Positions 16,657-24,877 are shown, counted from the stretch's first letter. The stretch: 32,574 bases of DNA from Nitrococcus sp. (GCA_030452265.1 JAKDMQ010000011.1:1-32574), one strand, 5' to 3'. Numbers and translations: made by a program. Notes: generated by a model from the letters alone, not told the origin.

Positions 16657-18162
16657 TCAGTATTCCGCCAGTATCGCTTCGATATCCTCCTGATAGGCGA
16701 TCACGGTGTCATAAAACCCGATGGAGGAGCGTTGCGGCGTACCATTGATGATGACGGCGAAAGCGCCGAAGCCGCCGTCGTGCATGCGAAAGTAGCCCGC
16801 CAACGCGCGCACGGTGACCGGTTCGGTGAGGGTGCCGGTCTTGGCGCTCAGCCGCGTGAGCCATTGGTGGTTGCCGTGTTTGAGCGTACTCGTAATCGAG
16901 GACACTGGCACCGGAATAGCGCCATAGAAGGCGGGAAACAGCGCGGCTTGGTGATACATGTGATTGAGCAGGGCGACTATGTGGCGCGCGGAGAGCTTGT
17001 TGCCGACCGCCAGGCCGCTGCCGCTGTCGAAGATGGGCGCAGGCACGTCACCGGCGCGTTCGGGGTAGGTTTCTAGCATGGCTTGGCGCGCAAGCTTCTC
17101 CAGGGTTTTCGAGGCACCGGCCAGGGTCAGCGGGGATTCGCCGCCGCGGGCCGAGGCGATGTCGAGCGTGAGCACGTCGGCCATGTAGTTGTTGCTGTAG
17201 GCTAGCATGGGGATAAGTTGCTCGGCGAGGCGGTCGCTCTTGATCTGCGCAATCGGCATGAGCACTCGGTTGGCAAGCGGGCGTGCCCAGGCACTGCCTT
17301 CGACTTCGATGCCCGCGTCGCTCAGCAGCGTCGCCACGACGCGGGCAGTCTGCGTCGCGGCATTCGTGACGGCGCGGTACACATCGTAATGGCGTTCGTC
17401 CGCGGGCAGTTCGCCGCGCAGGTGCAGGATGTTTTGCCCGTCGTCGTATTCGCGCCAGACGGCAAGGGCGGGCCGGGTGCCCGGCACGCCGGTGGTGACC
17501 CGATTGTCGATTACGTAGCCGGGCAGGCCGAGTGGGTGTAACACGGTGCGCGCGGTGTCGCCAGCCTGTTCGCCGGGGTAGATCGTGAGCTTGACCGTGC
17601 CGAAGTTGACGCCGGCCGATGAGAGCGGCGCGCTGTAGGCTTCTCCGGCTCGGGTCAGTGCCTTGCAACGGTCCTTGATCCGGCAGGTAAATGGCCCGAA
17701 CAGGCCGTTGTCGACGATGAGATGGCCCTTGACTCGGGTAATGCCCGCGGCCTTAAGGCGCTGCACCAGTGCCCACAGTCGCTTGCTGTCCAGCGATGGG
17801 TCGCCGTCGCCGATGAAGACCAAGTTGCCGTGGACCACGCCGTCGTTCACGCCGTCGCCGGTTGCGAATGTGGAGGTAAAACGGTAATTCGGGCCGAACT
17901 GCTCCAGCGCCCCGGCGGCGACGAACAACTTGCTGACCGAGGCGGGAGTCAACTGCATGTCGGGGTTGAGCGCTGCGATGGTGGACATATCCGCCAAGTC
18001 GACTATCAGCGCCGTGACCCTGGCATGGTTTGAATCCAGTTCGCGCAACTGGTCGAGCCATTGGCTGCTGGCGGGCGCTGGCGTCGCGAGTAGCGCAAGC
18101 GCCGCCATCGCGGTTGCCATGGAGCGCAACAAGTCGTCGGGAAGGCATGATATGCGCCACAT
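16657..18162 (-). CDS. dacB: D-alanyl-D-alanine carboxypeptidase/endopeptidase (PBP4 type, family S13)
   Basis: Periplasmic penicillin-binding protein that trims peptidoglycan side chains and cleaves D-Ala-mDAP crosslinks. 501 residues with an N-terminal signal (hydrophobic 15-32, cleavage near PASSQ). The three penicilloyl-serine motifs are present: S75-V-S-K78 in PASVSKLF, S323-N-N325 in YSNNYMAD, and K441-T-G in SAKTGTL. The large insert between motifs 1 and 2 is the PBP4 hallmark. ATG 18162 gives the full signal; ATG 18120 is an alternative with a shorter one. A CRP-like palindrome lies about 90 bases upstream. Confidence 0.95.
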   Translation of the reverse strand: MWRISCLPDDLLRSMATAMAALALLATPAPASSQWLDQLRELDSNHARVTALIVDLADMSTIAALNPDMQLTPASVSKLFVAAGALEQFGPNYRFTSTFATGDGVNDGVVHGNLVFIGDGDPSLDSKRLWALVQRLKAAGITRVKGHLIVDNGLFGPFTCRIKDRCKALTRAGEAYSAPLSSAGVNFGTVKLTIYPGEQAGDTARTVLHPLGLPGYVIDNRVTTGVPGTRPALAVWREYDDGQNILHLRGELPADERHYDVYRAVTNAATQTARVVATLLSDAGIEVEGSAWARPLANRVLMPIAQIKSDRLAEQLIPMLAYSNNYMADVLTLDIASARGGESPLTLAGASKTLEKLARQAMLETYPERAGDVPAPIFDSGSGLAVGNKLSARHIVALLNHMYHQAALFPAFYGAIPVPVSSITSTLKHGNHQWLTRLSAKTGTLTEPVTVRALAGYFRMHDGGFGAFAVIINGTPQRSSIGFYDTVIAYQEDIEAILAEY

Positions 18163-18251
18163 TACATTTTTCGTGCTGAATGGCGGGGCCAGTGCAAAAG
18201 CGCGGCATTAGATCCTAACGTGAGATGTTACAGCCGTACACCCAACTTGAT

Positions 18252-18267
18252 CGTGACAATAGTCACA
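18252..18267. promoter_or_regulatory. CRP/Vfr-like palindrome upstream of dacB
   Basis: CGTGACAATAGTCACA keeps the GTGA-N6-TCAC core of the CRP consensus (TGTGA-N6-TCACA) with one change in the outer half-sites. It lies about 90 bases before the dacB start. No promoter elements were confirmed next to it, and a chance match is possible. Confidence 0.3.
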
Positions 18268-18353
18268 TCCGGCGGCAGTCAGGTGGGGGAGGGACGATAT
18301 CGCTGCTACGCTTAGCTGGTCCGCGGCCCTGTTTTGCGGAACGTAGGGCAGCC

Positions 18354-19649
18354 TCAGTAACGATACAGATAAGAGCAGATCGCCACGGCGGCGCAAACGC
18401 CGGCCAGATCGGCCGTCAGGCCGGCGGCGAGCGCATGGCGTATGCGCCGAATCTGAACCGCGCCGAAGTACACGGCGAGAATATAGAAAGTGGTTTCGGT
18501 CGATCCCTGTAGGGTCGATGCTAGGTAGGCGGTGTAGCTGTCCGGGCCAATGGCCGGATCGTTCAGGATAGACGCCAGGACGCCGTACGCCCCCGAGCCC
18601 GACAGAGGCCGCAACAAGGCCATGGGCAACGCCTGCGCCGGTAGTCCAACCTTTTCCGTCAACGGTCCGAGCAGGTGGACCGTGGCCTCGAGCGCCCCGC
18701 TGGCGCGGAGCATGCCAACGGCGACCAGGATAGCCACGAGATAGGGTATGATCCGTACTGCCACTTGGAATCCGTCTTTCGCCCCTTCGACGAATACTTC
18801 GTAGACCGCGACCCGGCGGAGGTAGCCGAATACGAGGAACCCTATGAACAGCAGCGGGATGATCCAGGGCGAGAGCGCGTGACCGAAGAAGATCGTGAGC
18901 GGGATCAACGCCAGCAGCGCGCTCAGCGCGAGTATTGATACCTTGAGCGGGTAGGGCTCGCCCGGGCTCTGCGCGAGCGCGGTGACCTCGCCCGCCGGCT
19001 CGAGGTCCGGGGGCGGGGCACTGGTGGCAGTTTCAGGCGGGATCGGGACCGAATCGAAGGGTACCAAGAAGCGGTAGAGCTTGGCGGCCAGGATAGCTAC
19101 CGTGGTGGAGGCTATGGTCGCGACCAGCGTGGTTGGCAAGATTGCCGCGGGATCGGCCGATCCGGCGGACGCGCGTAGAGCGATGACCCCGGTCGGCAAC
19201 AGGGTCACGCTGGAGGTGTTGATGGCTAAGAACAAGACCATGGGATCGGTTGCGACCCCTGGTTTGGTGTTCAGGCGATCCAATTCCTGCATCGCCCGAA
19301 TTCCAAACGGGGTGGCCGCGTTGCCGAGCCCGAGGACATTGGCGGAGAGGTTGAGGATCATCGCCCCCATCGCCGGGTGATCCGGTGGAACCTCCGGAAA
19401 CAGCGGCGCCATCAAGGGGCTGATAAGCCGTGCGATGATGCTGAGCAAGCCTCCGGCTTCGGCAACCTTCATCAAGCCAAGAAACAGCGCCATGATCCCG
19501 ATGAGGCCGATCGCGAGCTCGACCGCGCCGGCGGCGGATTCGATCATGGCCTGGCTCAGTGCCGACATGCCGGCGCCATCCCCGGTGATCTGGCCCCAGG
19601 CGGCAAACCCGAAGGAGATAACGACAATTGCAAAGAAGACGGCGTTCAA
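18354..19649 (-). CDS. fused SpmA/SpmB-like nucleoside-recognition (Gate) membrane protein
   Basis: 431 residues, about ten hydrophobic segments. The N-terminal half resembles spore maturation protein SpmA: VELAIGLIGIMALFLGLMKVAE and NVLGLGNAATPFGIRAM. The C-terminal half resembles SpmB: VFVEGAKDGFQVAVRIIPYLVAILVAVGML and LRPLSGSGAYG. The two are separate genes in Bacillus but a single chain here, as in many Gram-negative bacteria that do not form spores. The role in such bacteria is unknown, possibly transport. The start is TTG at 19649, because a TAG lies two codons upstream; the next ATG would lose the first membrane segment. It begins 11 bases after the preceding gene, so translation is probably coupled. 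Confidence 0.85.
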   Translation of the reverse strand: MNAVFFAIVVISFGFAAWGQITGDGAGMSALSQAMIESAAGAVELAIGLIGIMALFLGLMKVAEAGGLLSIIARLISPLMAPLFPEVPPDHPAMGAMILNLSANVLGLGNAATPFGIRAMQELDRLNTKPGVATDPMVLFLAINTSSVTLLPTGVIALRASAGSADPAAILPTTLVATIASTTVAILAAKLYRFLVPFDSVPIPPETATSAPPPDLEPAGEVTALAQSPGEPYPLKVSILALSALLALIPLTIFFGHALSPWIIPLLFIGFLVFGYLRRVAVYEVFVEGAKDGFQVAVRIIPYLVAILVAVGMLRASGALEATVHLLGPLTEKVGLPAQALPMALLRPLSGSGAYGVLASILNDPAIGPDSYTAYLASTLQGSTETTFYILAVYFGAVQIRRIRHALAAGLTADLAGVCAAVAICSYLYRY

Positions 19650-19660
19650 ACGCTACGTTT

Positions 19661-20458
19661 TCAGACCGTTATCGCCGAAGGTGATAGGGCGGTGATTGCG
19701 CGCCGGTTATCCCAGCGCCATCTTACTCTATAGGGACGAAACCCCGTTTCTTTCTTGAATTGCCTAAGCCCAGGGGATCGCACGAAATAGCTGTCATGCT
19801 GCAGCCAATATGGCACACCATGCTGTTGACGAATTTTGATCATGTCCCTGAAGATACCGAACATCAAAAGAAACATGATGCCTTGCCTTAAGTCCGCGTG
19901 ATGTCCAATGCAGCGGCGCAAGACAAAAACCTCACCGCAGAGGGTGCCATGTGCGTAAGCCCTTAGTTCGTCATTGCAATCGAAAATACCATAGATCTGC
20001 ACGTTGCGTTCACAACATTCTTGAACCAGGCGTCGATCAGCCAAATGGTACTCAACTGGCCGATTCTGCCTAATCGGTGCCGACATGTTGATTGAATGTA
20101 TTTCATCCAAAAAGTCTTTAGATGGCGCCTTTTTTTCAACTCTGAACCCTGCTTCGAGCGCACGATTTTTCTTGCGACGGGCTTCATGAAAGTGCTTACC
20201 ATGAAAAACCTCGTGGGATTTTCCCGGAACCCGCGACAGGGCAACCCCAAGAGTTTTATTGCCTACGATGCGAAATTTCCGGTGTGGAGCTGAGAATCTC
20301 TGATAGATGAGGTTGGCTTCAGAGTCACCAAACATCGTTATTTCAGCCTTGTTACACGTCGCAATGCCGATGGATTTTTCGGCGACAAACCGCCCGCCGA
20401 TCGTGTCGGCAATCGTGTAGAGGGTTGTCTTTGGAAGCTGGCTTAGTTTGCTAGGCAT
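19661..20458 (-). CDS. acyltransferase-like (GNAT/FemAB-type) protein of unknown function
   Basis: 265 residues. The clearest hint is the C-terminal part: GIMFLLMFGIFRDMI, then YWLQHDSYFV, and LRQFKKETGFRPYRVRW, a form common at the end of GNAT or FemAB-type acyltransferases. A tract with many basic residues lies at about 85-110, and there is no signal peptide or membrane segment. ATG 20458 has AGGA about 9 bases upstream. Less GC-rich than its neighbours, and followed closely by the SpmAB-like gene. The call rests on pattern only; substrate unknown. Confidence 0.5.
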   Translation of the reverse strand: MPSKLSQLPKTTLYTIADTIGGRFVAEKSIGIATCNKAEITMFGDSEANLIYQRFSAPHRKFRIVGNKTLGVALSRVPGKSHEVFHGKHFHEARRKKNRALEAGFRVEKKAPSKDFLDEIHSINMSAPIRQNRPVEYHLADRRLVQECCERNVQIYGIFDCNDELRAYAHGTLCGEVFVLRRCIGHHADLRQGIMFLLMFGIFRDMIKIRQQHGVPYWLQHDSYFVRSPGLRQFKKETGFRPYRVRWRWDNRRAITALSPSAITV

Positions 20459-20571
20459 AGGCGCAGTTCCTTGTTCTGGGTGTTGATTTTATTGGTTGCT
20501 CAATCCAATGATATGCTGGTGGAGCTGGGGCGGTAGCGAGCACGCCTGGTCTTAGGGGCTCCGCGCCTTGT

Positions 20572-20700
20572 CCGTGGGTACGATGTCCCATGATAGACCG
20601 CCTCCTCGCGTACGCTATAAGCGACTGCCACGGCGATCGCGTCCCTGTGCATGTCCAGACCTACGTAGCTTATAGACTCACTCGTGTCTATTTTGTTCCG
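20572..20700 (-). pseudogene. IS110-family transposase N-terminal remnant
   Basis: Read on the minus strand, one frame gives RNKIDTSESISYVGLDMHRD, AIAVAVAYSVREEAV and then YHGT. This corresponds to the start of IS110-family (DEDD) transposases, usually YVGLDVHKDxIxVAV with the first catalytic aspartate in GLD. Homology stops after about 45 codons, and the rest of the transposase is missing. Confidence 0.6.
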
Positions 20701-20720
20701 TCCATGTCTACTTTGTTCCG
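20685..20720 (+). repeat. 20-base tandem duplication at the IS110 remnant
   Basis: TGTCTATTTTGTTCCG at 20685-20700 and TGTCTACTTTGTTCCG at 20705-20720 differ at one base and are spaced 20 bases apart. On the minus strand this repeats the RNK(I/V)D codons and breaks the frame before the transposase core. Confidence 0.6.
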
Positions 20721-20831
20721 CTGCCCGCGCCGCCGATCATCTGATGCTGCGCGAGCGCAAGTGAGAGCTGAGTTGAAGGCATTCGGGGCTTTGGCCCGAC
20801 GGCTGTGCTCCATGACGGATGCACGGCCGCA

Positions 20832-21320
20832 CTATGACGGCCCGTTCGCTCCGGCAAAACCGAGCTGACGCCAGGCCTCAAAAACCGCCACGGCGACGGC
20901 ATTGGACAGATTGAGGCTGCGGTTTCCCGCTACCATCGGCAAGCGCAAGGTGTCTTCCTCATCAAACGTATCGAGCAGACTCCGCAGCAGGCCGCGGCTC
21001 TCCGAGCCAAACAGCAAACCATCACCGGGCTGGTAATGGGCCGTATGGAAAGCGCGCCGGGCGCTTGCGGTGAATGCGAATAGTCGCGACAAATGTACCT
21101 GGCCGCGGAAAGCCGCATAGCTTGGATGTTCTTGGACGCGAGCGTACTCCCGATAGTCCAATCCCGCGCGCCGTAGCCGGCGGTCGTCCATCCGGAAGCC
21201 AAGCGGATGAATTAGATGCAGCTGCGTGCCGGTGTTGGCACAGAGTCGGATCACATTGCCCGTATTGGGTGGAATCTCGGGTTCGAACAAGACGACGTGC
21301 AGCAGGGGTGGTTCACACAT
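20832..21320 (-). CDS. trmL: tRNA (cytidine/uridine(34)-2'-O)-methyltransferase
   Basis: SPOUT enzyme that 2'-O-methylates the wobble base of tRNA-Leu isoacceptors in E. coli. 162 residues from ATG 21320, close to the 157 of E. coli TrmL. Signatures: LFEPEIPPNTGNVIRLCANTG near the N-terminus, LLFGSESRGL, and the knot segment LPMVAGNRSLNLSNAVAVAV. An upstream ATG at 21338 shares one base with the stop of the DUF99 gene (TGATG), giving a form six residues longer; either start implies coupling to DUF99. Last gene of the chrA–DUF99–trmL run. Confidence 0.94.
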   Translation of the reverse strand: MCEPPLLHVVLFEPEIPPNTGNVIRLCANTGTQLHLIHPLGFRMDDRRLRRAGLDYREYARVQEHPSYAAFRGQVHLSRLFAFTASARRAFHTAHYQPGDGLLFGSESRGLLRSLLDTFDEEDTLRLPMVAGNRSLNLSNAVAVAVFEAWRQLGFAGANGPS

Positions 21321-21337
21321 CGCTAGACCTGTCCCCA

Positions 21338-21904
21338 TCACACCCGCTGTCTTGACTTGGCGCCGACGAGACCGCCGGCGATGATATGAGCGGTCCGCAG
21401 CGGCTCGGGTATGCGGCTGTGCAGGCAAAACCGCTCGAGCAACGCTTCAGCCTGCGCCATGGTCAGCCCCGCACGTTGGATATGCACCCCTGCCAACGGC
21501 TGCATAGGCCCGAGTCGCTCGATCAAACGCCACTTTCGCCGCCCTCCAGCGACCCGAGTCAACAATGCTTCCCGAATGGCCTGCCTGTCGGGTCGGCGTC
21601 GAGCCACCACCAACACAGGGAGCATGAGCAGTTCAGACAAGCGCGGCACATCGATCACATTAAAACCGCCCAGTGCCACCCCTTGCAGTAGAACGCCCTG
21701 CAAATGAGCCGCAAAGCGTGATTCGCGCACCATTCGCACCAACTCTCGCGTGGAGTTGGCGCCGTCGCGGCGAACACGACCTGTCAATACACCGTCGAGC
21801 CGCGTTCCAGCGAAAACAGCGCCGACAACCGTTACATCGCCGCGGTGCCCGCTGGGGAACGGGGCGTCGTCAAAACCGACAACGTGTGACAGGCGGCCGC
21901 TCAC
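21338..21904 (-). CDS. DUF99 (UPF0215) protein, endonuclease V/dU-like fold
   Basis: 188 residues with a GTG start three bases after the chrA stop. Family marks are VVGFDDAPF at the N-terminus, VGAVFAGTRLDGVLTG, GVALGGFNVIDVPRLSELLMLPV, and IPEPLRTAHIIAGGL at the C-terminus. The family is best known from archaea and is a distant relative of endonuclease V, so a role in handling deaminated bases in DNA or RNA has been suggested. The acidic pair DD in the first strand fits a metal site. Tightly placed between chromate exporter and tRNA methyltransferase genes. The biochemical role here is not known. Confidence 0.82.
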   Translation of the reverse strand: MSGRLSHVVGFDDAPFPSGHRGDVTVVGAVFAGTRLDGVLTGRVRRDGANSTRELVRMVRESRFAAHLQGVLLQGVALGGFNVIDVPRLSELLMLPVLVVARRRPDRQAIREALLTRVAGGRRKWRLIERLGPMQPLAGVHIQRAGLTMAQAEALLERFCLHSRIPEPLRTAHIIAGGLVGAKSRQRV

Positions 21905-21907
21905 CTT

Positions 21908-23113
21908 TCAGCCGCCTCCGCCGATAGGGATCAATAGGGGATAAAGCACCAGGCCGATGAGTGCGGCGCCGAGTACGATAAGCGGCTCTTGCAGCTTCTT
22001 GAACCTCCATAACAACACCACGGTACCCAGCGCGAGCAGCACAGTCGGCACGTCCGTGATGGATCGCTGCGCGATGACGATAACTGCACCGGTGATCGCT
22101 CCGATCGCCGCCACGGTGACACCGTCGACAAAAGCGGCCACCCCCGGCCGCTTGCCGTGTTTCTTGAAGTAGGGCGCCGGAAGGATCGTGAGCAAATAGC
22201 AGGGCAGAAAGGTCGCGACAGAGGCAATGGCCGCACCAGGCAAGCCGGCGACCAGATAGCCGATAAAGCCGACGATGATCACCACCGGGCCTGGGGTGAT
22301 CATCGCCACCGCGACGGCATCGATGAATTGGCTCTCGGTGAGCCACTGCAATTCAGTGACCGTCTCACCGTAGAGGAAAGGCACGATGGCGAGTCCAGAG
22401 CCGAACACGAACGCACCACCCTTGATGAAAAGAAGCGCAATTTGCGGGAGAATTCCCGGGTCAGCGGCGAGCGCCGTCGCGCTCTGCGGCAAGGATAGCG
22501 GCGCCACCGCCGCCAGCCTGCCGCCAAAACGCGGCCTGACACGCACCACCCACACCAGTACCCCGCTCGCAAGTACGAGCCAGACGGGCTCCGCCTCCTG
22601 GATCACCGTCGTCACCACCAGCGCCAGGTAGACCGCCCACAGGAGCTTATCCTCGCCGATGCTCTTGCGCGTGAGCTTGTACGCGCTCATGGCGATTATG
22701 CCAACGACGGCCGCCCCCACGCCGTAGAACACCGCCTGCATCCAGGCCAGTCCACCGTAATTGACATAGGCCCAGCCGAGCGCGACAACCATGAGAAACG
22801 ACGGCAGCACGAAGACGATGCCCACTAGGGTGGCGCCGAGCAGCCGGTAGTGCACGAAGCCCATATAGATGCCGAGTTGGGCGGCCAACGGCCCCGGCGC
22901 GAGCTGGGCGAGCGCCATTCCGACGTTATAGTCGGTGTCTGTAATCCAGCCCCGCTCCTCGACGAGGTCGCGGTACATATAACCCACCAAGGCCACCGGG
23001 CCGCCAAAACCGAACGTGCCGAGCCATAGGAAGTACAAAACGAGCTGCCAGAGGCTATAGCTCGCCTCATTCTCGGCGAAGGTGGTTGTTTCACGGGCGG
23101 TCGGTTCGCTCAT
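21908..23113 (-). CDS. chrA: chromate efflux transporter (CHR family, long form)
   Basis: Inner-membrane exporter expected to remove chromate. 401 residues from ATG 23113; an in-frame TTG at 23155 adds 14 residues with no ribosome site. Two homologous CHR domains are visible: the first with FGGPVALVGYM and LAQLAPGPLAAQLGIYMG, the second with KGGAFVFGSGLAIVPF and MITPGPVVIIVGFIGY. There are about ten hydrophobic segments. A charged loop lies between the domains (about 215-235). It heads the chrA–DUF99–trmL run. No chrB-type regulator is seen, though a DUF1259 gene lies just upstream. Confidence 0.95.
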   Translation of the reverse strand: MSEPTARETTTFAENEASYSLWQLVLYFLWLGTFGFGGPVALVGYMYRDLVEERGWITDTDYNVGMALAQLAPGPLAAQLGIYMGFVHYRLLGATLVGIVFVLPSFLMVVALGWAYVNYGGLAWMQAVFYGVGAAVVGIIAMSAYKLTRKSIGEDKLLWAVYLALVVTTVIQEAEPVWLVLASGVLVWVVRVRPRFGGRLAAVAPLSLPQSATALAADPGILPQIALLFIKGGAFVFGSGLAIVPFLYGETVTELQWLTESQFIDAVAVAMITPGPVVIIVGFIGYLVAGLPGAAIASVATFLPCYLLTILPAPYFKKHGKRPGVAAFVDGVTVAAIGAITGAVIVIAQRSITDVPTVLLALGTVVLLWRFKKLQEPLIVLGAALIGLVLYPLLIPIGGGG

Positions 23114-23276
23114 CGGCTCGCTCTCGATGCGCTGAGCGATGGGCAGGGGCGGCAATGGGATGGCAGTGACACTCCCCTCCAGTCGCCCAGGCTCAGATGG
23201 GCAAAGCTAAAGGCCCGTTACATCTATCCGCTCAACGACAAGTTGGCGAGTTTGACGCGAATTAGGCCGGTCTCAA

Positions 23277-24203
23277 CTATTGCTGAGTATCGAGCGCCGC
23301 TTGCACCCCCCGCGCCAGGGCCTCGGGATCACCTTTTCCCCAGTAATGCAGAAAATAGTAGAGCGGTTTTCCTCCAAGCATGTGGCTGTGCAGCGCGACG
23401 ATGTGAATGCCCGCTTTGCGCAAGGCGTGCATGACCGGCTGCACTTCCTCGGCCGTCATGGCAAAGTCGCCGTCCACCACCGCGTACTGCGCGTTGCCTG
23501 TGAATGCCGCCCAAGTGGCGATCCCCATTGCGGCACCAATCGTCGTACCGTGCATAGTGGCTTCGCGGCCAAAGCTGAACTTTACGACGCCATTGTTCAC
23601 GCTGGGCTTGGTACCGAGGATCGCTCTCAAGGCGGCGATATCGAATTCGCCGGTCTTATCGGGCACGCGCCCGCTGAACTCATTGGCCGGTGTTGGGTCC
23701 GCCGCCCGCACGGCCTTAATCGCAGCCCATACGGCACGCATGCCTTTCGCAAGCTCAGCGGCATCTTGGCCGTGCCCGCCGATGTGCATGTAATAGACTG
23801 GCGGACGATCGAAAACAAAGTGATTGTGCAAACCGGTCACGCTCAGGCCGTGGGCGAAGGCGGCGTCCATAGCCGGCGTGATCTCGTCTTCGAAGACTAC
23901 GGAATCACCCATTACCATCACGCCGCCATTCGGCAGGGCCTTGAATGCGGCCCAACTTCCCAAGCCCGCGGCGGGCGGGAATGGCATTCCGTCCACGGTG
24001 ACCGGCACATCGTCGCGGCTCCAGCCGATGCGCACTACGCCGTGGTCCTTGACGGTGGCTTTTATCCCGGCCGCCCGCCCGATGGCGTTTGCATCGAGGC
24101 CGTTGGGCTGGGCCTGAACGGCCGTGAACACGCTACCTGTAAGCAGAATAAGGGGAGCGAGCCAATGGACAAAGATCCTGCGGGAACGGCGACGATCCGG
24201 CAT
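23277..24203 (-). CDS. exported DUF1259 protein, tandem domains
   Basis: 308 residues from ATG 24203, chosen because GGAG lies six bases upstream; a GTG at 24215 is the alternative. A signal peptide runs to about AVQAQ (residue 31). Two copies of the DUF1259 domain follow (about 38-165 and 186-305), each ending in a histidine-rich stretch: GLHNHFVFD...YYMHIGGHG (H126, H128, H140, H144) and ALHSHMLGG...YYFLHYWGKG (H272, H274, H286). Such conserved histidines suggest metal binding in the periplasm, but no function is established. It lies upstream of chrA in the same direction, 163 bases away, and may belong to the same metal-response group. Confidence 0.85.
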   Translation of the reverse strand: MPDRRRSRRIFVHWLAPLILLTGSVFTAVQAQPNGLDANAIGRAAGIKATVKDHGVVRIGWSRDDVPVTVDGMPFPPAAGLGSWAAFKALPNGGVMVMGDSVVFEDEITPAMDAAFAHGLSVTGLHNHFVFDRPPVYYMHIGGHGQDAAELAKGMRAVWAAIKAVRAADPTPANEFSGRVPDKTGEFDIAALRAILGTKPSVNNGVVKFSFGREATMHGTTIGAAMGIATWAAFTGNAQYAVVDGDFAMTAEEVQPVMHALRKAGIHIVALHSHMLGGKPLYYFLHYWGKGDPEALARGVQAALDTQQ

Positions 24204-24270
24204 GGACAACTCCACATTTAGTTAACGTATAAACCCGCACCGGGCTCGATACGGGACCCGGTACTTTTGG

Positions 24271-24350
24271 ACCGCGGGCATCCCTGCCCGCATACGGCCT
24301 GAGAGGGCCGTTTTCGCCTTGCCGGGCGGGCAGGATGCTCGCGCTCCGAG
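24271..24350. repeat. inverted pair of GC-rich palindromes
   Basis: ACCGCGGGCATCCCTGCCCG begins the first unit at 24271; the second unit, on the minus strand at 24350-24324, reads GAGCGCGAGCATCCTGCCCG. Each is a self-complementary GCGGGCA...TGCCCGC type hairpin. Between them CGGCC/GGCCG with TTTT (about 24295-24314) could act as a plus-strand terminator, though no plus-strand gene precedes it. The rest of the gap 24204-24487 holds nothing recognised. Confidence 0.55.
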
Positions 24351-24487
24351 AAAAAGCCCGCGAGGCCTAATGCACGAAAGCGGCTTCGCCCTCAATTAGT
24401 ATGCGATTACCCTGGTGTGAGCAGTTACCACTGCTAAATGCAAAACGGTTGGGGCCAATAAGCCGACCCTGACTCAAGAGGACCGAC

Positions 24488-24817
24488 CTACCACCGGCCT
24501 TCTTCCTCTTGCTCATGCCCTTGTTTATGCGAGTGGTGAGCAGCGATCTCGCCGTTTGGATAAACGTAGACCTCGTACTCCTCACCGTCTTGGTAATGCT
24601 CGGCTTCGTAGAGCACCACGATGCCCTCATAGCTGATCTTCTCGAGTTCGTCGATCTTTTTGTTGCCCAGCTCGCTCTGCATCGTTTTCGCCACCGCTGG
24701 CGGCAAATCCTGCATCGAGATCTTTTGCTCCGTCAATTCATCGGCCAGGGCGGGGGTGCTGATGGCGAGAGCGAGTACTACCCATGGCAGCGTGTATCGT
24801 ATGGGCTTGAGAGTCAT
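24488..24817 (-). CDS. periplasmic PepSY-like protein
   Basis: 109 residues with a clear signal peptide ending at ALA (residue 25). The mature part has the PepSY pattern: SMQDLPPAVAKTMQSEL, a helix with KIDELEKISYEG, and IVVLYEAEHYQDGEEYEVYVYPNGEI, ending in a His/Glu-rich tail. It has a strong GGAGG ribosome site. It is divergent from an OmpR-type regulator and sensor kinase, with 145 bases between, an arrangement common for PepSY proteins that are regulated by, or sense for, the adjacent two-component system. The acidic, His-rich tail may bind cations. Confidence 0.82.
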   Translation of the reverse strand: MTLKPIRYTLPWVVLALAISTPALADELTEQKISMQDLPPAVAKTMQSELGNKKIDELEKISYEGIVVLYEAEHYQDGEEYEVYVYPNGEIAAHHSHKQGHEQEEEGRW

Positions 24818-24877
24818 GGTTGTCCTCCTTCTATATCAACCTGGGGGTGAAGACATGATGGACCTTACATCGAGTTG

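Noticed and set aside
20685-20720. Direct repeats considered as IS21-type terminal repeats
   Set aside because: The repeated bases read in frame with the IS110-like transposase start on the minus strand, so a small tandem duplication explains them better.
20590-20868. A 92-codon plus-strand open frame
   Set aside because: It lies opposite the IS110 remnant and the 3' end of trmL, has no recognisable motif, and its codons look like a shadow of the minus strand.
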